The notes beneath the pieces were generated by a model that was not told the origin of the DNA, did no database searches, and saw nothing but the letters and a program-made list of their open reading frames with translations. From Anaerocolumna sp. AGMB13020 (GTDB taxonomy: Bacteria; Bacillota; Clostridia; Lachnospirales; Lachnospiraceae), in NCBI RefSeq assembly GCF_033100115.1, contig NZ_CP136910.1:3971001-4035000 (forward strand): 64,000 bases of DNA. Reading direction: 5' to 3'. The number at the start of each line of letters is the position of its first letter. The first letter of the stretch is position 1. Below, piece after piece: positions 8,145 to 16,117 of the stretch. Made by a program: the position numbers and the translations under genes.

Positions 8145-8855
8145 ATGGGTATCATAAAATATATTAAAAGTGAAATTGAAATAATCAAAGAGAGAGATCC
8201 CGCCATCCGTACACCTCTGGAGGTATTCCTGTATCCAAGCTTTAAAGCAATTATAAGATACCGTATAGCAAATAAACTCTATAAGCATAAACATTATTTC
8301 CTGGCCAGATGGTATTCACAAAGAACAGCCAGGAAGACAGGTATCGAGATACATCCCGGTGCAACTATTGGAAAAGGGCTGTTCATTGATCATGGTCACG
8401 GTGTGGTCATAGGTGAAACCGCTATTATAGGAGATAATGTTACTTTATACCAGGGCGTGACACTGGGGGGTACCGGGAAAGAAAAGGGAAAAAGGCATCC
8501 AACCATCGGAAATAATGTCATGATAAGTGCCGGTGCTAAGATACTCGGTTCTTTTACCGTAGGTGAGAACTCCAAAATTGGAGCAGGTTCTGTTGTATTA
8601 TCAGAGGTGCCGCCAAATTCTACAGTTGTAGGCGTGCCCGGACATGTAGTAAAACGGGATAATATGAAGGTTCCGAGAGAAGATATGGATCAGATACATC
8701 TTCCCGATCCAGTGTTTATGGAACTCCTTAGCCTGAAATCAGAAAACATTAAATTAACAGAGGAGATCAAACAGCTCCAATTGAATTTTCAGCTGATGGA
8801 GGCACTTAATAACAGGCCTAAAGATGAAATATCCTTTGATAACAGTATGCTTTAA
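8145..8855 (+). CDS. cysE: Serine O-acetyltransferase
   Basis: About 236 residues. Transfers acetyl from acetyl-CoA to serine, the first step of cysteine synthesis. The C-terminal half is a left-handed beta-helix of hexapeptide repeats: GIEIHPGATIGKGLFIDHG, GVVIGETAIIGDNVTLYQGV and the conserved TLGGTGKEKGKRHP loop. It is the compact clostridial form with a short N-terminal helical domain. I place the start at 8145 (MGIIKYIKSE), behind AAAAGGAGG. A C-terminal helical tail follows about residue 190. It is first in the T-box operon, so it is probably induced by cysteine shortage. Confidence 0.95.
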   Translation: MGIIKYIKSEIEIIKERDPAIRTPLEVFLYPSFKAIIRYRIANKLYKHKHYFLARWYSQRTARKTGIEIHPGATIGKGLFIDHGHGVVIGETAIIGDNVTLYQGVTLGGTGKEKGKRHPTIGNNVMISAGAKILGSFTVGENSKIGAGSVVLSEVPPNSTVVGVPGHVVKRDNMKVPREDMDQIHLPDPVFMELLSLKSENIKLTEEIKQLQLNFQLMEALNNRPKDEISFDNSML

Positions 8856-9039
8856 GAATTATTCGAAAGAGCTTTAGATAGATTATCAATAGTACTACAG
8901 GTAATGGAAGCACCCTGATTTATGGCCCTACAGCATCTGAAATTGGATGCTGAAGGTATTGTGAGCAGGTGTGATATAAATGAAGAAATACAAATATTAT
9001 TATCCGGGAAGTGAATGGATATACAGAAAAGAGGTTATC

Positions 9040-10470
9040 ATGAAAATCTATAATACCCTTACGAAGAAAAAAGAAGAATTTGTTCCTTTGGAAGAAGGCA
9101 AGGTGAAAATGTATGTCTGCGGTCCAACAGTGTACAATCTGATACACATAGGAAATGCCAGACCTATCATTATTTTTGACACGGTAAGACGTTATTTTGA
9201 GTATAAGGGCTATGAGGTGAATTTTGTATCAAACTACACAGATGTGGATGATAAAATAATAAAGAAAGCGATTGAAGAAGGGGTATCTGCTTCTGAAATA
9301 TCCGAACGTTATATCTTAGAACTAAAAAAAGACGTGGAGAGACTGAATGTAGAACCGGCCACCTATAATCCCAAGGCCACAGAAGAAATTGAAGGGATGG
9401 TTGAGATGATTACCTCCCTTATTGAAAAAGGTCATGCATATGAAAAGAATGGTACGGTATATTTTCGTACCAGAAGTTTTGAGGAATATGGCAAGCTGTC
9501 CAAGAAAAACATTGATGATCTGGAAGCCGGTATCCGTATAGCTGTAAGCGAAGAGAAAGAAGATCCTATGGATTTCGTACTTTGGAAACCTAAAAAGGAC
9601 GGAGAACCCTTCTGGGAATCTCCCTGGAGCCAGGGCAGACCCGGATGGCATATTGAATGCTCTGTGATGAGCAAGAGATATCTTGGGGAGCAGATTGATA
9701 TTCATGCCGGCGGAGAGGATCTGGTATTTCCTCATCATGAAAATGAAATAGCTCAAAGTGAAGCCTGCAACGGCAAGGAGTTTGCAAAATACTGGATGCA
9801 CAATGCCTTCTTAAATATTGATAATAAAAAAATGTCCAAATCAGCCGGAACTTTCTTTACCGTAAGAGAAATCACGGAGATTTACGATCCTCAGGTGCTT
9901 CGTTTCTTTATGCTGAGTGCCCATTACAGAAGTCCTATTAATTTCAGTCAGGAGCTTATGGAGTCTTCTAAGAATGCACTTGACAGAATACTTACGGCGG
10001 CAGCTAATCTTAAATATCTGATAGATAATGCAGGTAAGGTGGAAAGTGCAACGGTTGCAAGTGTCAGCGGAACTTCCCTGCAACAGGGAGAAGAAGAGCT
10101 GATTGCAGATATAGAAAAGCATCAGGAGAAATTTGAAGCGGCCATGGAGGACGATTTCAACACAGCTGATGCAGTAACAGCTGTATTTGAAATTGTAAGA
10201 ATAGCAAATACCAATGCAAGTTCTGCGTCATCAATGTTATTTCTAAAGGCAGCACTTGATAAAATCACACAGCTCCTGAACGTACTTGGAATTAAAGCTT
10301 TAAAACAGGAAGAACTGCTGGCAGAAGAGATAGAGCAGTTGATTCAGGATCGTCAGGATGCCAGAAAAGAGAAGAATTTTGCAAGAGCGGATGAGATAAG
10401 AAACCTCCTGCTTGAGAAGGGTATTGTACTGGAAGATACAAGAGAAGGTGTAAGATGGAAAAGAGCGTAG
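9040..10470 (+). CDS. cysS: Cysteinyl-tRNA synthetase
   Basis: A 476-residue class I synthetase charging tRNA-Cys. The HIGH motif appears as HIGNA (about residue 36) and KMSKS as NKKMSKSAGT. Zinc ligands include Cys27 (MYVCGPTVYN), the Cys in GWHIECSVM and His in HAGGEDLVFPHHENE. Start at 9040 (MKIYNTLTKK) fits an AAGAGG site. An in-frame ATG 60 bases upstream adds 20 non-conserved residues and is less likely. It shares the T-box operon with cysE, and its end overlaps mrnC by 16 bases. Confidence 0.96.
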   Translation: MKIYNTLTKKKEEFVPLEEGKVKMYVCGPTVYNLIHIGNARPIIIFDTVRRYFEYKGYEVNFVSNYTDVDDKIIKKAIEEGVSASEISERYILELKKDVERLNVEPATYNPKATEEIEGMVEMITSLIEKGHAYEKNGTVYFRTRSFEEYGKLSKKNIDDLEAGIRIAVSEEKEDPMDFVLWKPKKDGEPFWESPWSQGRPGWHIECSVMSKRYLGEQIDIHAGGEDLVFPHHENEIAQSEACNGKEFAKYWMHNAFLNIDNKKMSKSAGTFFTVREITEIYDPQVLRFFMLSAHYRSPINFSQELMESSKNALDRILTAAANLKYLIDNAGKVESATVASVSGTSLQQGEEELIADIEKHQEKFEAAMEDDFNTADAVTAVFEIVRIANTNASSASSMLFLKAALDKITQLLNVLGIKALKQEELLAEEIEQLIQDRQDARKEKNFARADEIRNLLLEKGIVLEDTREGVRWKRA

Positions 10471-10913
10471 ACAATGGCTTGATCAGTATCTTAAAGGAGA
10501 CTTTCTCGCTTCCGGATACGGATCTTAAGACGTATTCACCTTTAACCCTTGCATTTATCGGAGATGTAGTATACGATTTAATTATCAGGACACTGGTAGT
10601 AGAGCAGGGAAATGCTCCGGTGAACAAGCTTCATAAGAAGGTGAGCAGTATGGTTAAAGCTTCTGCCCAAATGGAGCTGTTTCATCGTGTTGAGGACATG
10701 CTTACAGAAGAGGAGCTGGTGGTGTACAAAAGAGGACGTAATGCCAAATCCTTTACCACTGCCAAAAATGCCAGTATAACAGAGTATCGTACTGCAACAG
10801 GCTTTGAGGCGCTGATTGGATATCTGTATCTGGACGACCGTCTTAACCGTGCCCTTGCTATTGTAAAGACAGGAATTGAAAGAGGAAGTGCAGAAGAGAG
10901 TGAAAAGGCATAA
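10455..10913 (+). CDS. mrnC: Mini-ribonuclease III
   Basis: A 152-residue single RNase III catalytic domain lacking a dsRNA-binding domain, the Mini-III family that matures 23S rRNA ends in Firmicutes. The catalytic signature is LAFIGDVVYDLIIR (about 32-45), with the second acidic motif near TGFEALIGYLYL (about 116-127). The ATG lies inside the end of cysS, so translation is probably coupled. The cysS-mrnC-rlmB order is standard in Firmicutes. Confidence 0.93.
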   Translation: MEKSVDNGLISILKETFSLPDTDLKTYSPLTLAFIGDVVYDLIIRTLVVEQGNAPVNKLHKKVSSMVKASAQMELFHRVEDMLTEEELVVYKRGRNAKSFTTAKNASITEYRTATGFEALIGYLYLDDRLNRALAIVKTGIERGSAEESEKA

Positions 10914-11062
10914 TACTCTTAACCTGTAAAAGCTGATAGAGGTATGTGTCAGTTGAAAGGTCGGGTTAAAAGCATGACTTGAGCTGTTTATAGACATGAA
11001 GCGGTGGTTTATACTATCCCCTGAGTGTAGTTTAAATAAATATAAGAAAAGAAGAGGAATAC

Positions 11063-11803
11063 ATGAGATACGAGGAACTTACCATTGAAGGCCGTAATGC
11101 TGTAATAGAGGCATTTCGTGCCGGAAAAACCATCGACAGACTGTTTATATTAGATGGCTGTCAGGATGGCCCTATAAAGTCCATCTTAAGAGAAGCAAAA
11201 AAAGGTGACACAATTATAAACTATGTAAAAAAAGAAAGACTTGACCAGCTTTCAGAGACAGGAAAGCATCAGGGTGTCATCGCTTATGCTGCAGCTTATG
11301 AATATGCAGAGATTGAGGATATTCTAAATGCCGCCAAGGAAAAAGGTGAGCCTCCTTTTATAATCCTTCTGGATGGAATAGAAGATCCCCACAACTTAGG
11401 CGCAATTATCCGTACGGCTAATCAGGCAGGGGCTCATGGCATTATAATACCCAAGAGAAGGGCGGTAGGACTTACAGCCACAGTTGCCAAAACCTCAGCA
11501 GGTGCAATCAATTATACACCCGTAGCGAAAGTAACAAATCTGGTTGCCACCATAGAAGAATTAAAGGAACAGGGTCTCTGGTTCGTATGTGCTGATATGG
11601 AAGGTGAAGTAATGTACAAGCAGAATCTGAAAGGGCCAATTGGACTTGTTATCGGAAGTGAAGGAGAAGGAGTTGGAAGACTGGTAAAGGAAAAGTGTGA
11701 TTACCTGGCGAAGATTCCAATGTTTGGAAATATTGATTCCCTAAATGCGTCTGTTGCTATGGGAGTTCTCTCTTATGAAATTGTAAGACAAAGAATGGCT
11801 TAA
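11063..11803 (+). CDS. rlmB: 23S rRNA (guanosine-2'-O-)-methyltransferase, TrmH/SpoU family
   Basis: A 246-residue SPOUT methyltransferase. The N-terminal RNA-binding domain (EGRNAVIEAFRAGKTIDRLF) precedes the knotted domain with motif 1 (LLDGIEDPHNLGAIIRTANQ, about 109-128), motif 2 (LVIGSEGEGVGRLV) and motif 3 (IPMFGNIDSLNASVAMGVL). It methylates a guanosine ribose, by homology in 23S rRNA. Fits the usual cysS-mrnC-rlmB cluster. A strong terminator follows. RlmB rather than another TrmH paralogue is inferred from this context. Confidence 0.9.
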   Translation: MRYEELTIEGRNAVIEAFRAGKTIDRLFILDGCQDGPIKSILREAKKGDTIINYVKKERLDQLSETGKHQGVIAYAAAYEYAEIEDILNAAKEKGEPPFIILLDGIEDPHNLGAIIRTANQAGAHGIIIPKRRAVGLTATVAKTSAGAINYTPVAKVTNLVATIEELKEQGLWFVCADMEGEVMYKQNLKGPIGLVIGSEGEGVGRLVKEKCDYLAKIPMFGNIDSLNASVAMGVLSYEIVRQRMA

Positions 11804-11810
11804 ATGAATG

Positions 11811-11858
11811 AAAAATCTCCTGAAAGAGCTTTAGACGAGCTTTTTCAGGAGATTTTTC
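11811..11858. terminator. Strong bidirectional terminator
   Basis: About 20-base nearly perfect stem AAAAATCTCCTGAAAGAGCT / AGCTTTTTCAGGAGATTTTT with T runs on both strands. It ends the cysE-rlmB operon on the plus strand and can end the convergent EcsC-type gene on the minus strand. Confidence 0.85.
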
Positions 11859-11905
11859 ATTATAAGGCGGGGATTTAAGAGTAAAGAAAAAACGAGGAAT
11901 ATATT

Positions 11906-12724
11906 CTAGTCTGTTATGGTATTGGCATACTGTTCATTGATTTTTTTGAGCAGATAACGTTTCTTATATTTTATTTGACTGTATGCAGTTATTTTCTTGA
12001 TATAACTATGATTGATTACGCCGCCTATTGCTCCTACAATAGGAGTTCCCTGAATGAATTTGGCGGTTAGGAGAGCCTCTGAGAAGCAGGAGGAGGCGGC
12101 TTTCATTTCCTTTTTTATATTAAGAGCAGGAACATTTCCATTCTCAATAGCATAAGCCAGTTGGTCGATACGCATATTTAATTCCCTTTGTTCTTTTCCT
12201 TTTAAGAGGGAGGCTTGAATTAAAAGCAGCAGATATGCTTTCTCTTCCTCTTTCTCATTGGTGAAACCATAACTTAAGGAGATTTCGTTTATTGATTTTA
12301 TAATGAGGCCCAGAAATACCGGTATATCCGGAAGTCCGATGCCAAATAAACCAAGGACACTTCCCTCAACAGCAGAGAAAGCAGAATTAAAACGACTGGA
12401 ATTAAGAGAAGGGTTATCCAGATCTTTGATATGTTTTTTTGTCAATTTCTTGTTCATGGCCTGGTTGTTGATGTCGTAATCCACCAGTATGCTGTTTTTG
12501 TTATAGGTCTTTTCAATAACATCAATTCCTTTTTCGTAGATCAGTTCAAAGGCTTTAAAAAAAGCTTTATCCAAAGTATTCTTTAAATTTGCGGGTATTT
12601 TATCCCGAACCTTATCAAGGAGAGGATTTATTTTCTGATTCAAATAGGTGTTGTCCTTACCTTGTAAGAATAGTTCTTCTTTTTTATTGATTTCTTTAAT
12701 CTGCTCCTCTAATAAATGCTTCAT
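11906..12724 (-). CDS. EcsC-family protein
   Basis: A 272-residue protein with the EcsC fold signature: a hydrophobic Gly-rich centre (AFSAVEGSVLGLFGIGLPDIPVFLGLII, about 113-140) and a second hydrophobic stretch LTAKFIQGTPIVGAIGGVIN (about 218-237), between charged helical regions. EcsC was named in the Bacillus ecs locus next to an ABC transporter; its molecular role is unclear. Here it stands alone and convergent to rlmB, so context gives no function. Probably membrane-associated. Confidence 0.75.
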   Translation of the reverse strand: MKHLLEEQIKEINKKEELFLQGKDNTYLNQKINPLLDKVRDKIPANLKNTLDKAFFKAFELIYEKGIDVIEKTYNKNSILVDYDINNQAMNKKLTKKHIKDLDNPSLNSSRFNSAFSAVEGSVLGLFGIGLPDIPVFLGLIIKSINEISLSYGFTNEKEEEKAYLLLLIQASLLKGKEQRELNMRIDQLAYAIENGNVPALNIKKEMKAASSCFSEALLTAKFIQGTPIVGAIGGVINHSYIKKITAYSQIKYKKRYLLKKINEQYANTITD

Positions 12725-12982
12725 AAGCTTATCCTTTCTTTTATTACGGTCTGGGTTTCTAGTAATCCATTATATGATAATAACGATAATATATAAATAC
12801 TTTCTGTTAAATTCTAATATATTATTAATTTTTCTGTTTTATAAAAGAAAATGATAGTGGTTTAATAACTCAATTATATTCATTTGATCAAATAAAAGAA
12901 TAAATAACTGGAAATTCTCCAAATCCTATGATATACTGGTAATTATTAATATAAAATACAAAAATCAAGGAGGTGGCTATAC

Positions 12983-13108
12983 ATGAAAAGCTTAGTATTT
13001 CGTAGCGTTGAGAGTAATGTAATAACGGAGGTAATGCTGATTGAATTACAAAAAAGGAGCAGATGTATTGCCGGACCAACTGTTAAAGGAAGTACAGCAA
13101 TACGCTGA
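12983..13108 (+). CDS. Short leader ORF overlapping the CD3324-type gene
   Basis: A 41-codon frame begins at ATG 12983 behind a very strong site, AAGGAGGTGG. It starts MKSLVFRSVESNVITEVM and stops at 13108. It overlaps the first 68 bases of the next gene in another frame. It resembles no family I know. It may be a leader peptide giving translational coupling to the TTG-started gene, or a small protein of its own. Evidence is only the ribosome-binding site and the open frame. Confidence 0.35.
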   Translation: MKSLVFRSVESNVITEVMLIELQKRSRCIAGPTVKGSTAIR

Positions 13109-13310
13109 AGGATGCCTTGTATATATTCCGAAGCGAAGCAGCAAGGCACAATGGGGATGCATTAGTGGCACCCGTGAATGGATTGATAAGAGAAATGAAG
13201 AAATAACCTGTTTATTCAGACAGGGAGAACCGGTTAAGAATTTGTCGGAAGAATATCATCTGAGTGAAGATACCATCAGAAAAATTATATATAAGAGAAA
13301 TCAGATATAA
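13041..13310 (+). CDS. CD3324-family small helix-turn-helix protein
   Basis: An 89-residue protein matching my memory of the CD3324/Mor-like family common in clostridia: MNYKKGADVLPDQLLKEVQQY, then VYIPKRSS, RNEEITCLFRQGEPVKNLSE and a C-terminal helix-turn-helix YHLSEDTIRKIIY (about 71-84). It probably binds DNA; its targets are unknown. The start is TTG at 13041 with GGAGG nine bases upstream, and the whole conserved N-terminus is then included. It overlaps a short leader ORF. Confidence 0.75.
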   Translation: MNYKKGADVLPDQLLKEVQQYAEGCLVYIPKRSSKAQWGCISGTREWIDKRNEEITCLFRQGEPVKNLSEEYHLSEDTIRKIIYKRNQI

Positions 13311-13676
13311 TCATTCTTACCCTGGCTTACAAAGGAAAACTATGAGATAATACAGTTGACCGGTCGATTCCAACAGGAAAGGGGATGGTTATATTGAACA
13401 ACAAATTAGAGGTGTTTAAACTCTAAGGAGTAGGAGAGGTATTGCTTAAGCAATTAGGCAGTACCTTTCTTTTCGTGTTAGAAGCAATTATAAGGTTTAA
13501 TAGTTATATTACCAAGAAGCATAAAAGGAAGTTTAAAAGAAGTACAAAAAGAAGCATAAAAGGAAGGTATGCATCCAGCTTATCTGGTTGCTATTTCCTA
13601 AGGCCTGTGCTACACTGATTGTAAAATAGCAATCATTATAGACATTTTCAAACAGACCAGGGGAGGTTACGACAAA
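13311..13676 (+). other. Gene-free region with two hairpins upstream of sigH
   Basis: No gene is supportable. TTAGAG (13406-13411) pairs with CTCTAA (13421-13426). A second hairpin joins AGGTA (13437-13441) to TACCT (13462-13466), with an inner TTGC/GCAA stem and a T-rich 3' side, so it could end a short RNA. Further on, GAAGCATAAAAGGAAG occurs twice (around 13516 and 13550). The sigH ribosome-binding site GGGGAGG lies at the right end. Confidence 0.4.
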
Positions 13677-14309
13677 ATGCCTGATAAGATATGGGATCAG
13701 TTGAGTGACGATGAAATCATTTCTATGATTCATGGCGGGGATTCCTATGCAATGGACTTTATGCTCACCAAATATAAAAGTCTGGTGAAAAACAAAGCAA
13801 AGGCTCTTTTTTTAATTGGCGGGGATAAAGAGGATTTAATACAGGAGGGCATGATAGGTCTCTATAAAGCTATCAGAGACTATGATACGGATAAAGACAG
13901 TACCTTTTACAGCTTTGCTGACCTTTGTATCTCGAGGCAGATTTACACCGCAATCAAAGCCTCCAATCGAAAGAAAAACATTCCTTTGAATACCTACGTC
14001 TCATTATACGCACCTGCTTACAGTGAGAATGCAGATCAGGACGAGAAAGAAACCCTGGCTGATATCATGAGTCAAAATAAAATTTCAAATCCTGAAGAAT
14101 TAGTTATTGACAAAGAGAGTACAAGTATGTTAGAATATGAACTCGTAAGGCATTTAAGTCAGTTTGAAAAAACAGTTTTGGATTTATATTTGCATGATTA
14201 TTCTTACCTTCAGATAGCAGACAAATTAAAGAAAGAACCAAAGTCAATTGATAATGCATTGCAGCGAATTCGTTTGAAGCTGAATACAGTTTTGAAGGAT
14301 TTGTATTAA
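13677..14309 (+). CDS. sigH: RNA polymerase sigma-H-type factor
   Basis: A 210-residue sigma-70 protein of the SigH (Spo0H) type, which in Firmicutes drives early stationary-phase and sporulation genes. Region 2 holds the core-binding KEDLIQEGMIGLYKAIRDYD (about 51-70) and the -10 recognition helix FADLCISRQIYTAIKASNRKK (about 82-102). Region 4 at the C-terminus includes LSQFEKTVLDLYLHDYSYLQIA and the recognition helix KKEPKSIDNALQRIRLK. Length and the absence of a full region 3 fit SigH. tRNA-Thr begins 10 bases after the stop. Confidence 0.87.
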   Translation: MPDKIWDQLSDDEIISMIHGGDSYAMDFMLTKYKSLVKNKAKALFLIGGDKEDLIQEGMIGLYKAIRDYDTDKDSTFYSFADLCISRQIYTAIKASNRKKNIPLNTYVSLYAPAYSENADQDEKETLADIMSQNKISNPEELVIDKESTSMLEYELVRHLSQFEKTVLDLYLHDYSYLQIADKLKKEPKSIDNALQRIRLKLNTVLKDLY

Positions 14310-14319
14310 ATAAATAACT

Positions 14320-14392
14320 GCCCCCGTAGCTCAGTCGGTAGAGCGTTACCTTGGTAAGGTAAAGGTCTCGAGTTCAAGTCTCGTCGGGAGCT
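14320..14392 (+). tRNA. tRNA-Thr (anticodon GGT)
   Basis: Anticodon arm TTACC-TTGGTAA-GGTAA gives GGT, and D and T arms fold normally (TCGAG-TTCAAGT-CTCGT). The acceptor stem GCCCCCG / CGGGAGC has one mismatch: base 3 is C opposite A70. No encoded CCA. It follows sigH closely and is directly followed by the remains of an integrase, which suggests it was an integration site. Confidence 0.88.
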
Positions 14393-14440
14393 CTCAAGAA
14401 AACCTGGTAAATTCAAGGGTTTGAACGGTTTTAAAAAGTT

Positions 14441-14470
14441 AAAAGGCATCCATTAACGGGTGCCTTTTTT
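14441..14470 (+). terminator. Rho-independent terminator downstream of tRNA-Thr
   Basis: Stem AAAAGGCA(T)CC / GGTGCCTTTT with a short ATTAACG loop and a run of T. It probably ends the sigH/tRNA-Thr transcript. The last codons of the integrase relic overlap it on the other strand. Confidence 0.75.
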
Positions 14471-14840
14471 ATGCCTTGGTAACTGTTTGGTTTTGCTTAT
14501 TTTATCTGATTCTTTTTGGCTGGAGCATAGATGTCATTGTGGTGCTTGTCTGAGTGTACCCCAGTTGAGCTGATACGATTCTAAGATCAACGTCTTCTGG
14601 TATAAGCATAGTACCAGTGTGCCTTGTTCTAAGCAATGGATATGAAGGATTTGAAGGATTCATCCTCAACGGTTGCATTATATTTGTGGATAATATCCTT
14701 AAAAATCTGATAAGGTGTGGATATATTCATTTACTTATCGTTTCGCCGGATAAAGATATAAATATATTCATTTGCTTGCCGTTTCGCGGGAGAAAGATAT
14801 GGTTCGTATCCTGCTAGTTTTTACCTTCACAACTTTCCAT
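14453..14840 (-). pseudogene. Decayed phage/ICE tyrosine integrase, C-terminal part
   Basis: Minus-strand translation in shifting frames recovers integrase pieces in order: KVKTSRIRTISFSRETASK (about 14770-14830), YQIFKDIIHKYNATVEDESF (about 14655-14720), then RHTGTMLIPEDVDLRIVSAQ followed by LGYTQTSTTM (14540-14624). The latter is the conserved R-H-x-x-G box region of tyrosine recombinases. A tail ESDKISKTKQLPRHKKGTR ends at 14453. Several frameshifts and stops separate the pieces, and the segment around 14722-14795 carries a near-duplicated 37-base unit. It lies next to tRNA-Thr, the usual place for an integrase at attL. Confidence 0.75.
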
Positions 14841-15392
14841 TGATTGCCCAGTTTATTTGTGTTGATATTGACATTACAAGTATAGTGTGTAATCGTATAT
14901 ATAAACCACTGAATGTGCGAATGCATTGCAGGTGGTGTTTTTATTTGGATGGATATATAAAAATCCATATTTGGTAGAACTTGCCAATTCGTTAAGAATA
15001 CCTGCGCCATGATTACTTAATGTAGCCATGACCTGCTCTGCAAATTTATTATCTATGAGTCTTCCTACGCATGAAGGAAGGCTTTTTATGTCGAGTTTTG
15101 AAATATAAATGAACAAAGCATGAAAAAAAATCATATATTTGAATAAAACAAGATTCGTTTGAGACTTTTCCATAATATCTTCAATAAGGTAATTGATTGG
15201 TTTGTTTATCTTACCTGAGTATTATGAAGGAATTGGACTGCTTACTTGGAATATTTATATCTCTTTTTTGGACATCTGAAAAAAATATTTTTTATCTAAT
15301 CTGATATTATCTTACCATCTCTTAGAATAATAGTCTATTCATTTTTGGGGTATGCTTTATACTAAAGGTATACTAAAAGGGAGGTAAACAAT
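14841..15392. other. Degenerate non-coding region beyond the integrase relic
   Basis: No intact gene is supportable. A 99-codon open frame on the minus strand (14874-15173) resembles nothing I recognise and has no good ribosome-binding site, so I read it as debris of the same lost element. The stretch 15174-15392 is AT-rich and ends with the GAGGTAAAC site of the next gene. Confidence 0.4.
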
Positions 15393-15845
15393 ATGTTGAG
15401 TATTGAACGTGCAGATGTACAGGATGCTAGTGCAATCACAGAAATTAAAATAGCAGCATATAATCAAGAAGTTAATACATATTTGGGGAGAAATGGAGGC
15501 CCGCCTGGTTATGATAGTATAGAATCACAAATTTTCATAATAAAAAACTTTATTTCCTATAAAATCATATTGGATAGCCATATTATAGGAGGATTCTTTC
15601 TCATAACAATAGATAAAGAAACAATGCGTTTTGAAGACTTTGTTATTAATCCGATCTATCAAGGAAAAGGATATGGATATAGAACAATGGAATTAATTGA
15701 AGAAAATTATAGGGATATCTTAGTATGGCAACTTTCAACACCAGTTTTCAGTAAAGTTAATCAATACTTATATGAGAAATTTGGATACACCGAAGTGTCC
15801 AGAGATGACAATGAGATAGAGTACATAAAGAGAATAGTAACTTGA
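15393..15845 (+). CDS. GNAT-family N-acetyltransferase
   Basis: A 150-residue single-domain acetyltransferase. The acetyl-CoA binding motif A is FEDFVINPIYQGKGYGYRTM (about 78-97, with Q/R-x-x-G-x-G/A as QGKGYG), and the C-terminal KVNQYLYEKFGYTEV (about 123-137) is motif B. The substrate is unknown. A single-gene unit with GGGAGG upstream and a terminator downstream; placed between the integrase relic and an ABC pair, so it may be acquired. Confidence 0.85.
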   Translation: MLSIERADVQDASAITEIKIAAYNQEVNTYLGRNGGPPGYDSIESQIFIIKNFISYKIILDSHIIGGFFLITIDKETMRFEDFVINPIYQGKGYGYRTMELIEENYRDILVWQLSTPVFSKVNQYLYEKFGYTEVSRDDNEIEYIKRIVT

Positions 15846-15860
15846 TCGACTTAATAGTTC

Positions 15861-15893
15861 ACTACCAGCTATCAATTCAGTTGGTAGTTTTTT
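15861..15893 (+). terminator. Rho-independent terminator after GNAT gene
   Basis: Stem CTACCAGCT / AGTTGGTAG around ATCAATTC, followed by a run of six T. Confidence 0.8.
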
Positions 15894-15965
15894 ATACCAA
15901 GAATTAAAAGTGGATAACATGGGCAATGATAATAATTAAACACAATTAAATAGATTAAAATTATA

Positions 15966-15994
15966 TTGCAAGATGCCGAATGTTGTGCTATATT
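15966..15994 (+). promoter_or_regulatory. Putative promoter of the ABC permease/ATPase operon
   Basis: TTGCAA (15966-15971), 17-base spacer, TATATT (15989-15994). It is the best match in the 270-base gap before the permease gene. The resulting leader would be about 120 bases. Confidence 0.45.
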
Positions 15995-16117
15995 ATTTTT
16001 AAAGATTTACAACTAACAGATATGACTTCTCAAATACTGAATATGAATCATACTGGATGAAGTTGTGATGCTGACTGTAATATAAATTAAAAATATGTAG
16101 TGTGAGGTGGCTGATAT

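Noticed and set aside
14874..15173. Minus-strand 99-codon open frame as a gene
   Set aside because: No recognisable similarity and no ribosome-binding site; it borders integrase debris.
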